Below, in pieces: positions 43,758 to 55,929 of a stretch of 64,000 nt of DNA (positions are counted from its first letter, which is position 1; each line of letters begins with the position of its first letter). The position numbers were made by a program, and so were the translations under genes. The notes beneath the pieces were generated by a model. It was given only the letters and a program-made list of their open reading frames with translations. It made no database searches and was not told the origin of the DNA. This stretch comes from Gambelia wislizenii (Eukaryota; Chordata; Lepidosauria; Squamata; Crotaphytidae): positions 248,375,187-248,439,186 of the forward strand of contig JAUMIR010000001.1 in NCBI GenBank assembly GCA_030847615.1, written 5' to 3'.

Positions 43758-44044
43758 TTAAATGAATAATAACCAAGCTTCACCCAAAAAAGAGTTTATG
43801 GCATCATGTTCAGGAGAGATTCCATTTCAACTCTACATCACCAGATCCATAGGTTTGCCAGCTCAGCAGCAACACCCCCGTTCCACCATATTTCAGAGAC
43901 TAACTTGAGACTGGGGATTTTGTGATGTTGCAGTTGTGTACATTCATGATGTCATGAAAAGCGGCAGGCAAAATTTGGGAGGTGAGCGAGAACTGCTTCC
44001 AGGTTACCTGATAGTGGAAATGGGTGTGAGGGGAATTTGGATAG

Positions 44045-44840
44045 ATTTTCCTTGAGGTTTTTCTGGGCTATGAGGCCGTGTTCTGGAAGAGTTTATTTCT
44101 GACGTTTCGCCTGCATCTGTGGCTGGCATCTTTAGAGAATGGTTGGGTAGGAATTGGGGGGGGTATATACTGTGAACCCCTGTTGGGGAGGATATGTAAA
44201 TTTGTGTAACTGAATGGCTAGTTTCTGGGTGGAGATATGCAAAGAGGATTAGTGTCTGTTTGGCTAATTGTTGGCTAATGGTCCGTTATCTGCTGGAAAT
44301 TCCCCTGTCCCTGGGTAGAGTTCATTTGCAAGTGTTGAGTTTTGATTTTAATGTTTTTCAGGACTGGCAGCCAGATTTTTTTTACTTTTAGGGTTTCTTC
44401 TTTCCTGTTGAAGTTGTCCAGGTGTTCGTGGATTTCAATAGCTTCTCTGTGCATTCTGACATGATAGTTTTGGGCCTGATCCAGAATTTCTGTGTTTTTA
44501 AAATAACATTTTGTGTCCTGGTTAGTTTATAAGATGTTCTGCTACTGCTGATTTTTCTGGCTGGCCCAGTCTGCAGTGTATGTCATGTTCCTTGATTCGT
44601 GTTTGCACAATGTGTTTAGTGGTCCCTATGTAAACTTGTCCACAGCTGCATGGTATGCAGTAAACTCCTGCAGCTGTGAGAGGGTTTCTTTTGTCTTTCG
44701 CTGAGCCTAGCATTTCTTGGATCTTCTTGGTTGGTAAATGTGAAATGCAGCTAACCAGGTACCATGACAATTCAGAGCCTCTGAATAATAAAGAAACGTT
44801 GGTGGCCAGGTACCTGGCAAAATACACCCAGTAGCTCCAG
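44045..44840 (-). pseudogene. Penelope-like element with GIY-YIG domain
   Basis: Minus-strand frame 44827-44522 contains GVYCIPCSCGQVYIGTTKHI, then RIKEH and SAVAEH, the GIY-YIG nuclease with its CCHH-like Cys pair, characteristic of Penelope-like retroelements. Upstream residues (SCISHLPTKKIQEML) are the RT-nuclease linker. Downstream the coding frame decays and the element ends in the repeated sequence around 44045-44130 ('gttctggaagagtttatttc', 'cctgcatctgtggctggc'). The RT domain itself is missing. Confidence 0.88.
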
Positions 44841-47039
44841 CAGTTGGTCTCACTCCTGCCAGCCCTCAGTGAAGTTTTTTGTGGTCCCTGTACAACTGCT
44901 GCTAAGGCTTAAACAAGAAGACTTCCCAATTGTGATACTGATGGTCCACTCCCTTACTCTGAATGGCAAAAAAGGCTCAACTGCTTGCACCCACAGTCTC
45001 TCCTCGCAGTCCACCCATATTGGTCCTGGCTTTTTGGAGCACCAGCATTCTATAAATGCAGCACACATACTAATATCATGCAGAACTCAGAGAGCCCTGG
45101 CCAATACTAAAAATGGATGGAGATAGTGCCCAAGCTTTAAAACCATTTCACATACAAAAAGCAAACTTTATCCTCCCCCAGTACCACACACCTGAGATGT
45201 CTTGCCCATGGAGATCCAAGAAGCACAGCAGGACGCCTCAACCACTGTCCTGGAGCCTGGCAACCCAATGATATCAGAAGAAGAGTAGATAAAAATGCTA
45301 CAGGCCAGAGTTGGGAAAGGTGCAGCCCACGGACTACATGCAGCCTTTGGAATCCCAAAGTGTAGCTCCAGAAGCCCCCCAAAGCCCCCAGAACCCCCAA
45401 TTTAAAAATGTTGATTTTAGAGTGATTTTTACCTCAGAACCAACCAATCAAAACCTCCAAAAAGGAGCCACAAATGTGGCAGTTTACCTCTCCACCCCCA
45501 GAGTTCCACAAAAAATAAAATAAAAAACAAGAAGGGCCAAAATGGTAGCCATAAGTGATGTGATGCTACTTCTAGTGTTCTGAAATATTAGCTTGTCCAC
45601 TGGAGAGGCACACAGGGGGAGGAATTACACACCTTCACAGTCACCCACCCCTGTTGTAGACCATTGCTTAGTCTGAATGGGTCACTCTTGTTTCATGTCC
45701 TTTTCCTCAGGGGTGGTGGGGGGGAGGATAATAGGGGTATCTAAAAACCACCAGTACAAAACAGGTCTCCATTCTAGCTAAGCATGACATTAAACTCATA
45801 TTTGAAAGAGGATACCTAACACTGCTGCTTTTATTTTTGAAGAGAAATGAGAGACATCAGCATGAGTAGATGAGCCCTGGCTGGAAGTCCAGTTTTTTCC
45901 AGTCTCTTTTGAAAGGGCAGAGAAGAGGACAGATTGCTATTTACTATTTATTGTATGACCATTACTCCACAATCAGCTTCTTGTCCTTGTAGTTCTGAAG
46001 TTCTGTTATTAAAGGGATAGGTTTTGTAAGCCACTTCCAATAATTGATATAAGGTAAGGTAACACAGCATATATTTTAGAGATGCATTTATCTGTTTAGC
46101 TTGTGTGCTACTCCTGAAGAGAATTGTTTGGAACCTGCAGTCTATCAAGAGCATGACTTGTCAATGAGCATGCTTGCAAAACATGGGGGGGGGATATTTA
46201 TTTTTTAATGACCATCAGTGGTTTTGTGTAATAGCTACCTGCTGACTGGTTCCTTCCCCTTCAGGGGAGCACAGGACCCATAGCAAATGAATTAGGCAAG
46301 ACGTTGGGTATGATGGCAGATCATGAGGATGGATTATCTGAATCTATCAGTGGGTCAACTTCCAGCGGAAGAAGAGTTATCATCGTTCTAAAACAAACAT
46401 ATACCTCTGAGGAACTGCTCCATAGACATAACCTTTTGACCCAATGTGCAGTTTTTTGAAAAGAATATAGCAGCAAGAGCCCTTTCGCCTTTGAAATATG
46501 TTAGATTTGCTGACTTTCCCATAGCTTTCCCTGGGAAAGAAGGATGTTTCCTATGTAATTTATCCAGAATCAATAAGATAAATATAATGGCTTGCACCCA
46601 ACTTCCTTTCCACAACAGGGTTCACAAAATGAAGCTGCCCCTCTTCAGCTTCCTGTGCAGTTCCCAAAATCTGCTATTGATGGTTGGGCACATTTAGGAA
46701 AGGTGTGCTATATAGCACAGGAAGCTCCAGATAGAACTGGGCTGGCAGAAATGCCCTCCACGTTGTGTGACTGGAGAAGCACGTTAGGATTCAAACCAGT
46801 ATAATTAGGATCCAGCTCAACATTCACCCATTTAAATTTTGAGTTCAAAATGAGGGTTTTTGCATGGCTGATTGCAGTCAGTCAGAAGCTACAATAATAG
46901 TCCAATGCTACTTAATTAATCACAACAGGCTATATGAGACAATATTACTCAGAACAAAGGAGACTAATTATTTGTTCCCAAAAGTCAGAAACCCTGTCAG
47001 GAAGAATAATAGGCCAATAAGAATCTTGCACAATTTTCT
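44841..47039. other. 5' flank, no recognised feature
   Basis: Several open frames of 60-90 codons are present but none has a recognisable motif. No repeat shared with the rest of the window is seen. Confidence 0.4.
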
Positions 47040-47600
47040 CCCAGTATTCCAATGTCTAGAAGTATGTAGGAGAAATTATTCTGCATAGAGAAAGGTAGGG
47101 CTTTGTGCAAAAACCTGTTTTCTGGTTTTTGTTTAGAAAACACTACAGTCGGCCCTCCATATCCATGGATTCTATATCCACAGATTCCACCATCCATGGC
47201 TTGAAAATATCTCCCACCAAAAAATAAATTCCAAGAAGCAAACCTTGATTTTGCCATTTTTTATAAGGGACATCCTTTTACTATGCCATTGTATATGCTG
47301 GGACTTGAGCATCCATGGATTTTGGTATCCACAGGGGTCCTAGAACCAAACACCAGTGAATACCAAGGGCCCACTGTATTTCCTGCATAGCAAACCTTAT
47401 TTTGTGCATGTAAAAAAGGCTTTTACACAACAAATCCACATGTTTTTCTATGCAGAATATTTCCTTTGCAACACTTCAGGATGTTTGAATATGGGAGAAT
47501 ACTGTGGAGGAATGTTCATTTTCTTCTAGAGAGGGGAGAAAACTACTACGATTATTTATTCCTCCATGTGAGCATAAAATAATCAAGGATTTTCATCCCT
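47040..47600. mobile_element. Family H repeat split by Tigger-like MITE
   Basis: 'gagaaattattctgcataga' (47072) and 'tctatgcagaatatttcc' (47447) are inverted partners. Then 'tgcaacacttcaggatg', 'ggaatgttcattttctt' and 'gagaaaactactac' follow the order in 17030-17245. The Tigger-like copy occupies 47146-47376. Confidence 0.65.
47146..47376. mobile_element. Tigger-like MITE
   Basis: TA-flanked. Starts CAGTCGGCCCTCCATATCC and ends AAGGGCCCACTG. It shares 'cttgaaaatatctcccacc', 'aaaccttgattttgcca' and 'ggacttgagcatccatgg' with the copies at 15103 and 49413. Confidence 0.92.
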
Positions 47601-47739
47601 ACTCAGAACAAAAGAAACTGATTCAGTATAAAAGACATACGTCCTGAATTTATTAACATTGTGAAGTCTTTCACAGCAGTCAGTGAAAAGGTGCTAAAGA
47701 TGCATTTAGTTGCTTCCAAGTGTTCACAAAAAAGGGTTG

Positions 47740-48062
47740 TACCAAGATATAATGGTGCCATCCTTGCTCTCCATCCTTTAGCAAGTGAAAACATTTTTAT
47801 GCCACCAGGCTTTTAAAAACTGACTGGGATGGGGTTTTAATACTGTGTGGTGCTGTTTTTAAGGTTTGTATGTGGTCTTTTAATTATTTTTATTGTTTTT
47901 GTTAATGTTTTAACTTTATAAATTGATTCATTTGCTTTTTAAATAACTCTTTATTAGTGACGTTGTATAGTTTTTATCTGTATTGTTTTTCAATATGTTG
48001 TCAGCTGCATTAAGTCCCAGTATTGGGAGAAAGGCAGAAGAATAAGATAAATAAAATAATTA
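47740..48062 (+). mobile_element. LINE 3' end (L2/CR1-like)
   Basis: The last coding remnant ('ttttatgccaccaggctttt') is followed by a T-rich 3' UTR ending 'agtcccagtattgggagaaa' and (AATA)n. Same family as 36735-37215. Confidence 0.7.
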
Positions 48063-48130
48063 ATAAACAATAAAACTGGGTAACGAATGAAATGTGAAGT
48101 CGAAGGCTTTCACAGCTGGCATCCATAGAT

Positions 48131-48306
48131 TTTCCTTGGATTTTTTTCCAGGCTGAGGCCATGTTCTGGAAGAGTTTACTTCTGATGTTTTGCCTGCATC
48201 TGTTGCTGGCATCTTCTGAAGATGCCAGCCACAGATGCAGGTGAAATGTCAGAAGTAAACTCTTCCAGAACACAGCCTCACAGCCCGGAAAAAAGCCCAA
48301 GGAAAA
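48131..48306. repeat. Penelope terminal sequence as inverted pair
   Basis: Two copies of the Penelope-type terminal sequence (as at 44045-44130) meet tail to tail at 48217. Left arm words 'gttctggaagagtttacttc', 'cctgcatctg' and 'tggcatcttc' are mirrored by 'gaagatgcca', 'cagatgcagg' and 'gaagtaaactcttccagaac'. Arms are about 87 bp and almost no loop separates them. Confidence 0.85.
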
Positions 48307-48344
48307 ACTAATGAAATGTCTGTTGACACAAAATTCCTTTCCAA

Positions 48345-48655
48345 GGACTTTATCAGACGTGGCAAAAATCACATAATTATGACATAACAGCACACATAGT
48401 TTCCACTATCACATGACATTGTCATGTTTGCGTGGTCAATCTGTGCTTCAGCCACAAATAAGGCATTGCTTTTCATTGACAGGACAAGCCATCAATAGCC
48501 CTCAATATTGCTTTTTTCACAGTACTGAAGAACATGCAAAAACATGTCCTGCTGTAATGGGAAGATTACAGCGTGAATGGGTGATCCTCTTCCGCACCCC
48601 CCCCCGTTCCCAGAGAGAAAACATCCAAGTGAGAATGTGAAAACTATCCATAGAA
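48345..48655. mobile_element. Family A MITE fragment
   Basis: Starts GGACTTTATCAGACGTGGC after CAA. It carries the hairpin words 'cattgacaggacaagccatc' and 'acatgacattgtcatgtttg'. The right end is not found. Confidence 0.55.
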
Positions 48656-48678
48656 CATTCTTTTTATGAACTGTCCCA

Positions 48679-49283
48679 GGGCCCGTCTAAACGGTGAAAA
48701 TACCCCTCATGGAATTCACTGGGAATCCTACCAGTCTAAACAGGATACAGTGCCAATCCATGCTATTCAGAAGGAGGGGGGCCCAAAACAACAAAAACAA
48801 TGGGGTAAAAGCCTTCACAGATTTCCCCATACTTTTTCACAAACTGCGAGGCTGTGCACATTTTTACTCTTTTGGACTACTGAACAATAAAAAACACAAA
48901 GGGAAGCACAAAGCTGACTGGCAGAGCGAGAGCAGGGGCGGGACTTGCTAGGATGGCAAGGGCCCGCTGCCGCCATGTTGGATTTTCACCTTAGCAATCA
49001 CTCACTAAGGTGATAAAAAAGATCAATATTTCCTGTTTTGCTTTGGAGAATCGCTCTATCACACCAGCACACTTTGGGACAATTTTTTTTAAAAAAAAAA
49101 AAAACAGTGGCAGTAAAGAACTAATACAAGTAAATCACTCACAGCCGCCATCAGGAATGCAAGGCTTATGGGGGCTTCCAAGGCCAGAAAAACCATTTGG
49201 TCTGGTTGCTGCTGCTGCGAGATGCCAATAGCTATTTGGGATGAGGTATTTGGAATTTTTTATCTTTGTGTAGATGGCCCCCC
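48679..49283 (+). mobile_element. Family B DNA transposon, copy B4
   Basis: Ends GGGCCCGTCTAAACGG and GTGTAGATGGCCCC pair; CAG lies near each border. The YY1-like GCCATGTTG is at 48972-48980. The CCAAT box position carries 'ctgactggcag' (mutated) and the donor position reads AGGTGA. A second GCCATC word lies near 49147. Shared words with B1: 'tgataaaa', 'acagtggcag' and 'catgttg'. Confidence 0.7.
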
Positions 49284-49412
49284 AGTTTGTTTGCACATTT
49301 TTAGATTTGTTTAAGTGTTTGTGTGTTCATTTATTTTTATATTTCAGATAAAATCATTGTATATAATCTTCTCCTTCTCCTACTTATTAATAAATTCAAA
49401 AGTTACCACATA

Positions 49413-49641
49413 CAGTTGTCCCTCCATATCCACGGATTTGGTATTCACAGATTTAAGTATTCACAGCTTGAAAATATTCTTTAAAAATAATAATCCATAA
49501 AGCAAACCTTGATTTTGCCATCTTATATAAGGGACACCATTTTGCTATGCCATTGCATATAATGGGACTTGAGTATTCACAGATTTTGGTATCCACAGGG
49601 CGTCCTGGAACCAAACCCCAGCAAATATGAAGGGCCAACTG
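49413..49641. mobile_element. Tigger-like MITE
   Basis: TA-flanked. Starts CAGTTGTCCCTCCATATCC and ends GAAGGGCCAACTG, with the same interior as 15103-15317. Confidence 0.92.
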
Positions 49642-50237
49642 TATTACAATTTCTATGTTGACATTAGTTTTCTTCAAATAATCTATTGTAGTCTTCCACA
49701 GCTTCTTACATTCATCAGTGATTTTGTCATTTAATAAAGTAGTCAGTTTGTCTGTCTCAATCATATCAATATTCAATTCTTCGTATTAACAAATTTCAAT
49801 GTGTTGTATTCTGTGTTTTCATGGCTTCATAAAAAGGCCCATACAAAAAAGGTAAAATTCATGACCTGTTTGCCAGTCTTGAGCTTCCACACCTCAGAAG
49901 TGTCCCTGCCCATGTTTGCCAAGATCTTCATGTAAATGGACAATTTCTCCTCCTCAAAGAGGAAGGGAGTCAGGGGGGGGATAAATCACATATATGTTCC
50001 CATCATCCACTCAGTCATTTGCACAAGTGAGTTTATTTTATGTTGGAGAAGAAGCTCTATTGCTGTTCTTCAACTGATGCTCCTAAAGGATTCTTTTTTA
50101 GCACTTCTCCTTGTTGAAATTATGAACTGAAGTACCAAATCCTTGTCGGGGGCACCTCTCAGAACCCTGAGTTAGGAATGTAAAGTATACTTGTAAATAT
50201 TCTTGTCCTTGATGAGAAAGGTTGTCCCATCAAGAAA
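49642..50237. other. 5' flank, unassigned
   Basis: Minus-strand stretches near 49860-49950 and 50110-50245 look protein-like but are broken by stops and match nothing I recognise. Could be old LINE or pseudogene sequence. Confidence 0.3.
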
Positions 50238-52250
50238 ATGGTCAACAGCACCTACAGATTAAGGAAAGAAAGAGAAATAAAAATAAAAGATGGTGAGGAT
50301 GAAGTAACAGATCAAGTTAAGATTAAAAGGGTGTTTTATAAGTTTTATGCTTTGCTTTATAAAGCTCAACATTTTGAAGAAGAGAAGATAGAAAACTATT
50401 TGCAGAGACAAAACTTACAAAAAATAAATGAGGGCCATAAAAGAAGTCTTGATAAAATGATAACTATGGCTGAATTATCAGAGACAGTAAAGATGATGAA
50501 GCCTGGGAAGGCACCGGGTCCAGATGGCTTGTCATCCAGGTATTATAAGGTAATTGAAGATCAATTATCATTTACCTTTACAACAAACTATGAATTCCAC
50601 ACATCTGAGCAAACTGCCAGGTTCATGGGACCAGGCCATTATAACTCTGATTCCAAAGGAGGACAGATATTTGAAGGATCCAAAGAATTATAGACCAATG
50701 TCTTTATTAAACAATGACTACAAGATATTTTCTGCCATTTTGGCTGATAAATTGACAAAAGTTTTACAAACTATAATACATGAAGATTGATCAGGATTTT
50801 TACCAAAGAGATATCTAAGACACAATACTAGATGTGTTTTGAAATGTGCTGGAATATTATGAGAAGCACAATGAGAAGCAAGCAGCTTTATTTTATTTTA
50901 TTTTATTTCGGATGCAGAAAAAGCTTCTGACAATGTATCATGGCCATCTATATTTGCTTTGTTGGATAAAATGGATTTGAGACCAAAACTTTACAGATTG
51001 GATTAAGTAGATATATGACAAACAAACAGCTCAGGTTTTGGTTAACGGGAAATTATCCAAACACTATAAAGTTAAAAAAGGATCTAGACAGGGTTGCCCT
51101 TTATCTCCATTGTTGTTTTTGCTGATTATAGAGAATTTAAATAGAACAATAAGGTCAGAAGAGAAGAGGAGAGGATTAAAGATAAGGGGCCATGTCTTTA
51201 AATTAAAAGGCCTTTGCTGATGATTTGGTGATTTGTTTGGAAAATCCCTTACAGACTATGGATGCTCTGAAAGCGGTTCTGAAAGAATATGGAGAGCTGG
51301 CTGGTTTTAAGATTAATCAAGAGAAGATGGTGGTGTTAAGAATATGACCAAGTCTGAACAGAACATTTGTATGAGAAAAAATAGGCTTTCAAAAGGTTTT
51401 TAAAAAGTAAAGTATCTAGAGGTTAACATTACATGTAAACATACAAATGTATTTAATCATAATTATAATAAAATATGAAGTGAAATTAAACAAGATTTGC
51501 AGAAATGGAATAAGTTGAAATAGTCACTTACAGGTAGAGTTTCAGCTATTAAGATAAATGTGTTACCCCAAATGCTATTAATTTTCCAATCCACACCAAT
51601 CATTAAATAACAAACCTTTCAAACAATGGGAGAAAGACTATCTACTTTTATTTGGCAAAGCAAAAGACTGAGAGTGAGGTTTAACATTTTACAAGATGAA
51701 AGAAAAAGAGGAGGTCCAAACCTGAAAGACTTTAAAGCATGTTATTCTGCTTGTTGTTTGGTATGGTTGAAAGACTGGATTTCTTGGGGGAATGAAAGAG
51801 TATTGCAATTGGAGGGGTTTGATTTGGAATTTGGATTTCATGGTTTTCTTTGGTATGCAAAGGGGAAATTGATTCATATTTTAACAATCACTATGTGAGG
51901 AGAATACTACTTCATGTATTAAATAAATATAATGGTAGATTCCATTCAAAGTTGTCTTTGTGGTGTTCACCTCATGAAACATTGTTTAAGAGAGAAACCT
52001 ACTAGAAAGATGTTTGGATTACTTATAAAGATTTGTTGATTTCAGGAAACAGTTTACATTGAAGTCAAGAGATACATTCAAAGCAGAGGGTTGTACTCTG
52101 CATTTGTTTTCTTGCAGGAGTTTGAATGAATGATACAAGATGGATAAAAAGATGCAGGGGTTTGAAACAACTGTATATATATGAGTTTGAATCACAATTA
52201 TGCGCAAATGAAGTGTGGGAAAATTATTAGCTCAACTGGGGGCCTGCAAG
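50238..52250 (+). pseudogene. L1 LINE ORF2, heavily decayed
   Basis: RT motifs of the L1 clade in several frames: MMKPGKAPGPDGLSSRYYK (50490-50550), WDQAIITLIPKEDRYLKDPK then NYRPMSLLNNDYKIFSAILA (50620-50750), KKGSRQGCPLSPLLFLLIIE (51070-51130), and a catalytic FADDLVI just after a frameshift near 51215. Then GELAGFKINQEKMVVL and, near 51620-51890, ERLSTFIWQSKRLRV and GGPNLKDFKACYSACCLVWL. At least five frameshifts or stops. The endonuclease and 5' part are missing, so it cannot encode a protein. Confidence 0.88.
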
Positions 52251-52444
52251 AAGAAGGTAACTTCGGGGATCTTTTCACTTATTGTACCAACTGTAGAGAA
52301 CACTCCAGTTAAAGTCAAACAAAGCATTTTATTGGAATTAACACAGCCCAAAACATATGTAGAAACTTGTTAAGGCTTCTAGTTCTGGTTATAGATGATA
52401 CAGATATACTTCTGTTAACAAAGTTGATATATTCCTGGGTATGG

Positions 52445-52795
52445 TGCTCCAAAAATGCGATACAAGGACTCCCTGAAACAATATCTCAGGCTCAGCCAAA
52501 TTGATCGCCAACAACGGTTCGCCATGGCCTCACATCGGGAGGCTTGGAGATGCATATGCACAATGCTGCAGCCTTATTTGAGAGCTCACACCAAACAAGT
52601 CTTGAAGAGAAATGACAACGCAGAAAGAATCACAACCTAAAAACATCACCCAAGGAGACCTTCTGCTGTGCTTTCTGCAACCGGACTTGTTTATCTCGGA
52701 TTGGCCTTTTTAGTCATCAGCATGCTTGCAGAAAGGACGGGATGAGTCCTTCCTGAATCTTCATTTGCGAAGAAAAGCCAGAGAGACTACTTTAA
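52445..52795 (+). pseudogene. LINE family X, short 3' fragment
   Basis: Starts 'ggtgctccaaaaatgcgata' (APKMRYKDSLKQYLRLSQID), followed by the C-terminal sequence and the shared 3' end 'gtccttcctgaatcttcatt', 'tgcgaagaaaagccagagag'. Third copy of the family in the window, more truncated than the others. It lies directly after the decayed L1 region. Confidence 0.82.
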
Positions 52796-52799
52796 CAGA

Positions 52800-54754
52800 A
52801 AATTTGGTTTGGGCAGAATAACATGGGAAGAATAGAGATAGGCTCTAACACAACAAAAAACAAAGAGCAATTCAACATGTTTTATAAAATGTTTTATTCA
52901 AAATAAACAATATGCACAATGTGAAATGAAACAACCAGGTCAGGTCAGCTTTGCATAAATAAAGAAAAACACTTTGAACCTTCTAAAGATCACTTGAAGG
53001 CTTCTTCTTTGATGACTTTTTCTTTTACCAGACTCTGCTTTCCTTGGTGAGTAGACGTCTAGATTTATGCTTGTTTAAACATCTTGAAGGTAGCTGGTGA
53101 GGTAGGCTTATCTGCTGTCCTCTATTCTCTTGGTTATGCTGTTTACACCTGTAGGCAAACACACACCATTACAGTAGGATGAACTAGAGCAGATTCCCAT
53201 TATTTCCCTGCTCAAGCTTCCATTGTGCTTGGCAGCTGCTGCAACCTGACACTGGCAGTCTGTTTACTCTAGCTCTCCTTCACCATCCCCCTCATGCAAA
53301 TGCTGCTTAAAGTCTTGCAAATGGACAAAGGATGAAGAAGAAAGGGATTGGCTAGGCAGGCATAAAAAAACTTTAGTAAAAAGGGGTTTCACTGTCAGAG
53401 GCTTTGTTAAATGAGAAATGCCTGTATTTTTAAAGCATATGGGTAGTACCTTGTGCTGGTACTTTTTTATCTAGCCATATTCATCTCTGTCTATGCAAGC
53501 AAATACTCAATGAAAATGTATGAGGGAGCTGAATTTCTTGTAAGTATAGGCTCAAAACTCTCATCCTGTCTTCCCACACCTTTACTCTTCTTTTTAGGTT
53601 CACTGCACTGTACACAGTTTTAAATTCCTTCAAAGAAAATGATTTCTTTGTAAGAATTAATACAATGATCACACCATCTTATACACAGAGTTATGTCTAC
53701 TAGTTTAACATACAGTTTATACATCTGGAATGCTTCACACCATTGCAGTTGCCCAGTGAACATATACACAGAGACCTAAATCCAACTGTTAGTCCTAACA
53801 AGAGTAAAACCACTGAATCAATGAAAGTTACATAAGTGTTGATTTATCAAGTCCCCATTGATTAAATGGTTATACTCTAATTGAGACTAATAATAGGAGT
53901 CCCATTTGTAAGGCTACACTTATTGTTACTTGTATGTGAAGAGATGGGAAGGGAAATTGTTTTCCAAATGAACACAGCAAATTGATGTTTGATAGTTAAC
54001 CCAGAATTACCAGTGACTTAACTGGAAACATCACAGTAGTGGTTTTTTCTTTCTTTTGTGGCTTAGTAAAATCCATTTTCAAATATGTTTATTTTCTTTT
54101 TGGTTGTTGGTAGATGTCTAAACCTATTGCTCATCCTAGGACATAAGGCTTATATTCCTTCCAAATGCAAGAGAGATAAGGCCTTCTCTTATCTTCAGCA
54201 GAAGAGAAATGACCAAGGTCTTGGTAATAGGTCAAATTCCATTGCCAAAAGGATTTGTGAAATCAGCTGATACAGAAGACACATGGGACACCTTCCTGAT
54301 GCTTAAAGGGCATTTGTGCAGGCAAGGATTCCAAAATACCTGAGGAAGACCAAGATCACAAATCCTTATTCAAGAATAGCTCCACTAGTAACTAGAACAG
54401 ACATGTTTCATCATGTGTCTACATGTGCACTGTACCACTGTCAAGGCCCTCCTTCCCCTTCTATTAGCAAAGCTTTGTGAGGTTTAATTGCCACTTGGCT
54501 TCTTGGAAGTCTAGAAATGCACAAATAAAACCAACCTATTGTAGGTACCCAATGTAATTACATATAAAGGGGCCCTATGAGGCTACTAAAAACCTATGCA
54601 TGTTTTTAGTCAGTGTTAACGAGCCTTACAGCTTCACGAAGATGTATTCTAGTCCAGCCAGCTAAGATAAAATCGTGCCTAAATATCTGAGCCAAATGTA
54701 CCCTCCTACACACAGTGCCATCCAAATATTAACATGACCTAAAAGGCCACATAG
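52800..54754. other. 5' flank, no recognised feature
   Basis: AT-rich. No exon, RNA gene or repeat recurring in this window. Confidence 0.4.
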
Positions 54755-55807
54755 GCTGCTGACACACTGCAGAAATAATGCAGTTTGATACCGCTTTAAC
54801 TGCCATGGCTCAATACTATAGAATTCTTGGATTTGTAGTTTTGTAAGATATTTAGCCTTCCCTGTCAGAAAGCTCTGGTGCCACAACAAACTACAAGGGG
54901 GCTCTGCCGGTTGCCGGCGGGCCTTTTTGCGGCCCGACCGGCGCCCCCGGATGCCTCTTTGCCACCACCACCCCCGCGCCACCAGGGGCAGGGGGGAGGA
55001 GCGGAGGACCGCATGACTCTCCATGGCAGCCGCCATGCTACCTTCTCCTTCCCAGGCCGCTTTGCGGCCGGAAGGGGTGGAGGGAGGGCGGCCAGCCAAT
55101 CAGAGTGGGCCTGCTCGCCCTTGATTGGCTGGGGGCCCTCCTTGAGAGGCGGGTCATCCGGCCGGCTCGGGTGAGGCCGGATGACATCAGAGGAGGGGCG
55201 ATGGAGCTGTTAAATAGCAGCTCCATCGGCAGTCCCTCCTCTTTTGGCTCCAAGGAGCCAAAGACCCACCCACCCTCCCTCAGGGGACTTCAATCCTTGT
55301 CGCAATTTGCAGGGCAGCAGATGTCATGGGTCGTGATAGGGTGTGAGGTCAGGGGTCTCCATCAAGTGCAAGTTCAAGCTCTAGTTCAAGTTCAAGGGAG
55401 ACCCCGCCTCTAGTGATTAACTGTTTGTTTTCAGGGGAGGAGAGCAGACGGCTCAGCCAGCAGCCCTCTCCTCCAGGGAGTCGGCATGGACCGACGGGTG
55501 GCCTTGGCCCACATGGATGGGCTCAAGAAAGGATCACGACCCATACATTGCCGCCAACCATCTAGCAAAAAATTGCGGCCAATTTTATTGCCAAAACATG
55601 TATTTACTAACCTGTATCTAACCTTTTTTTTTTTTTTGAAGATGTAACCAAAATATAATCTTTGAATATTTAACCAAGTGTTGAGTGTTCATTCAAAGGG
55701 GCTGAGGGGTCATACGGTCTGGGTCCGCAAATTCCAGGATCCCATAGGATAGAGCCATGACAGTTAAAGCAGTGTCAAACAGCATTATTTCTGCAGTATG
55801 CTGCAGT
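54755..55807. mobile_element. Family F MITE split by GC-rich insertion
   Basis: The left arm 'gcagaaataatgcagtttga' to 'caacaaactacaa' (54768-54896) and right arm 'aaattccaggatcccatagg' to 'cattatttctgcag' (55729-55796) are the two halves of one F element. The 831-bp insertion E separates them. Confidence 0.85.
54897..55727. mobile_element. CpG-rich insertion E (DNA-transposon-like)
   Basis: Flanked by CAA/CAA (54894-54896, 55728-55730), a 3-bp duplication as for families A-C. The first 600 bp are CpG-rich with two CCAAT boxes of opposite orientation ('ccagccaatcag' near 55092, 'ttgattggctgg' near 55121). A GCCGCCATG word lies near 55028 and a TTAAATA word near 55210. An acceptor-like 'gtttgttttcag' is near 55424. 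No ORF of recognisable type. Terminal inverted repeats are weak, so class is uncertain. Confidence 0.5.
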
Positions 55808-55879
55808 CATAGTCTACTATGCAATTTCTATTAAAAATGGATATGTTAAAATTAGCAGTTGTACTGTTTCCTGAAATAT

Positions 55880-55926
55880 AAATAATATATTAATATAATA
55901 TAATATAATATAATATAATATAATAT
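55880..55926. repeat. (ATATA)n microsatellite
   Basis: About nine 5-bp ATAAT-type units. Confidence 0.9.
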
Positions 55927-55929
55927 AGA

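Noticed and set aside
49860..50245. Processed host pseudogene on the minus strand
   Set aside because: Protein-like stretches are present, but I could not match them to any family and there is no poly-A tail or duplication to support retroposition.
54897..55500. Host CpG-island promoter, for example of a gene next to CPS1 such as LANCL1
   Set aside because: The block sits inside a split MITE with a CAA duplication, so it is an insertion. No LANCL1 exon was recognised nearby.
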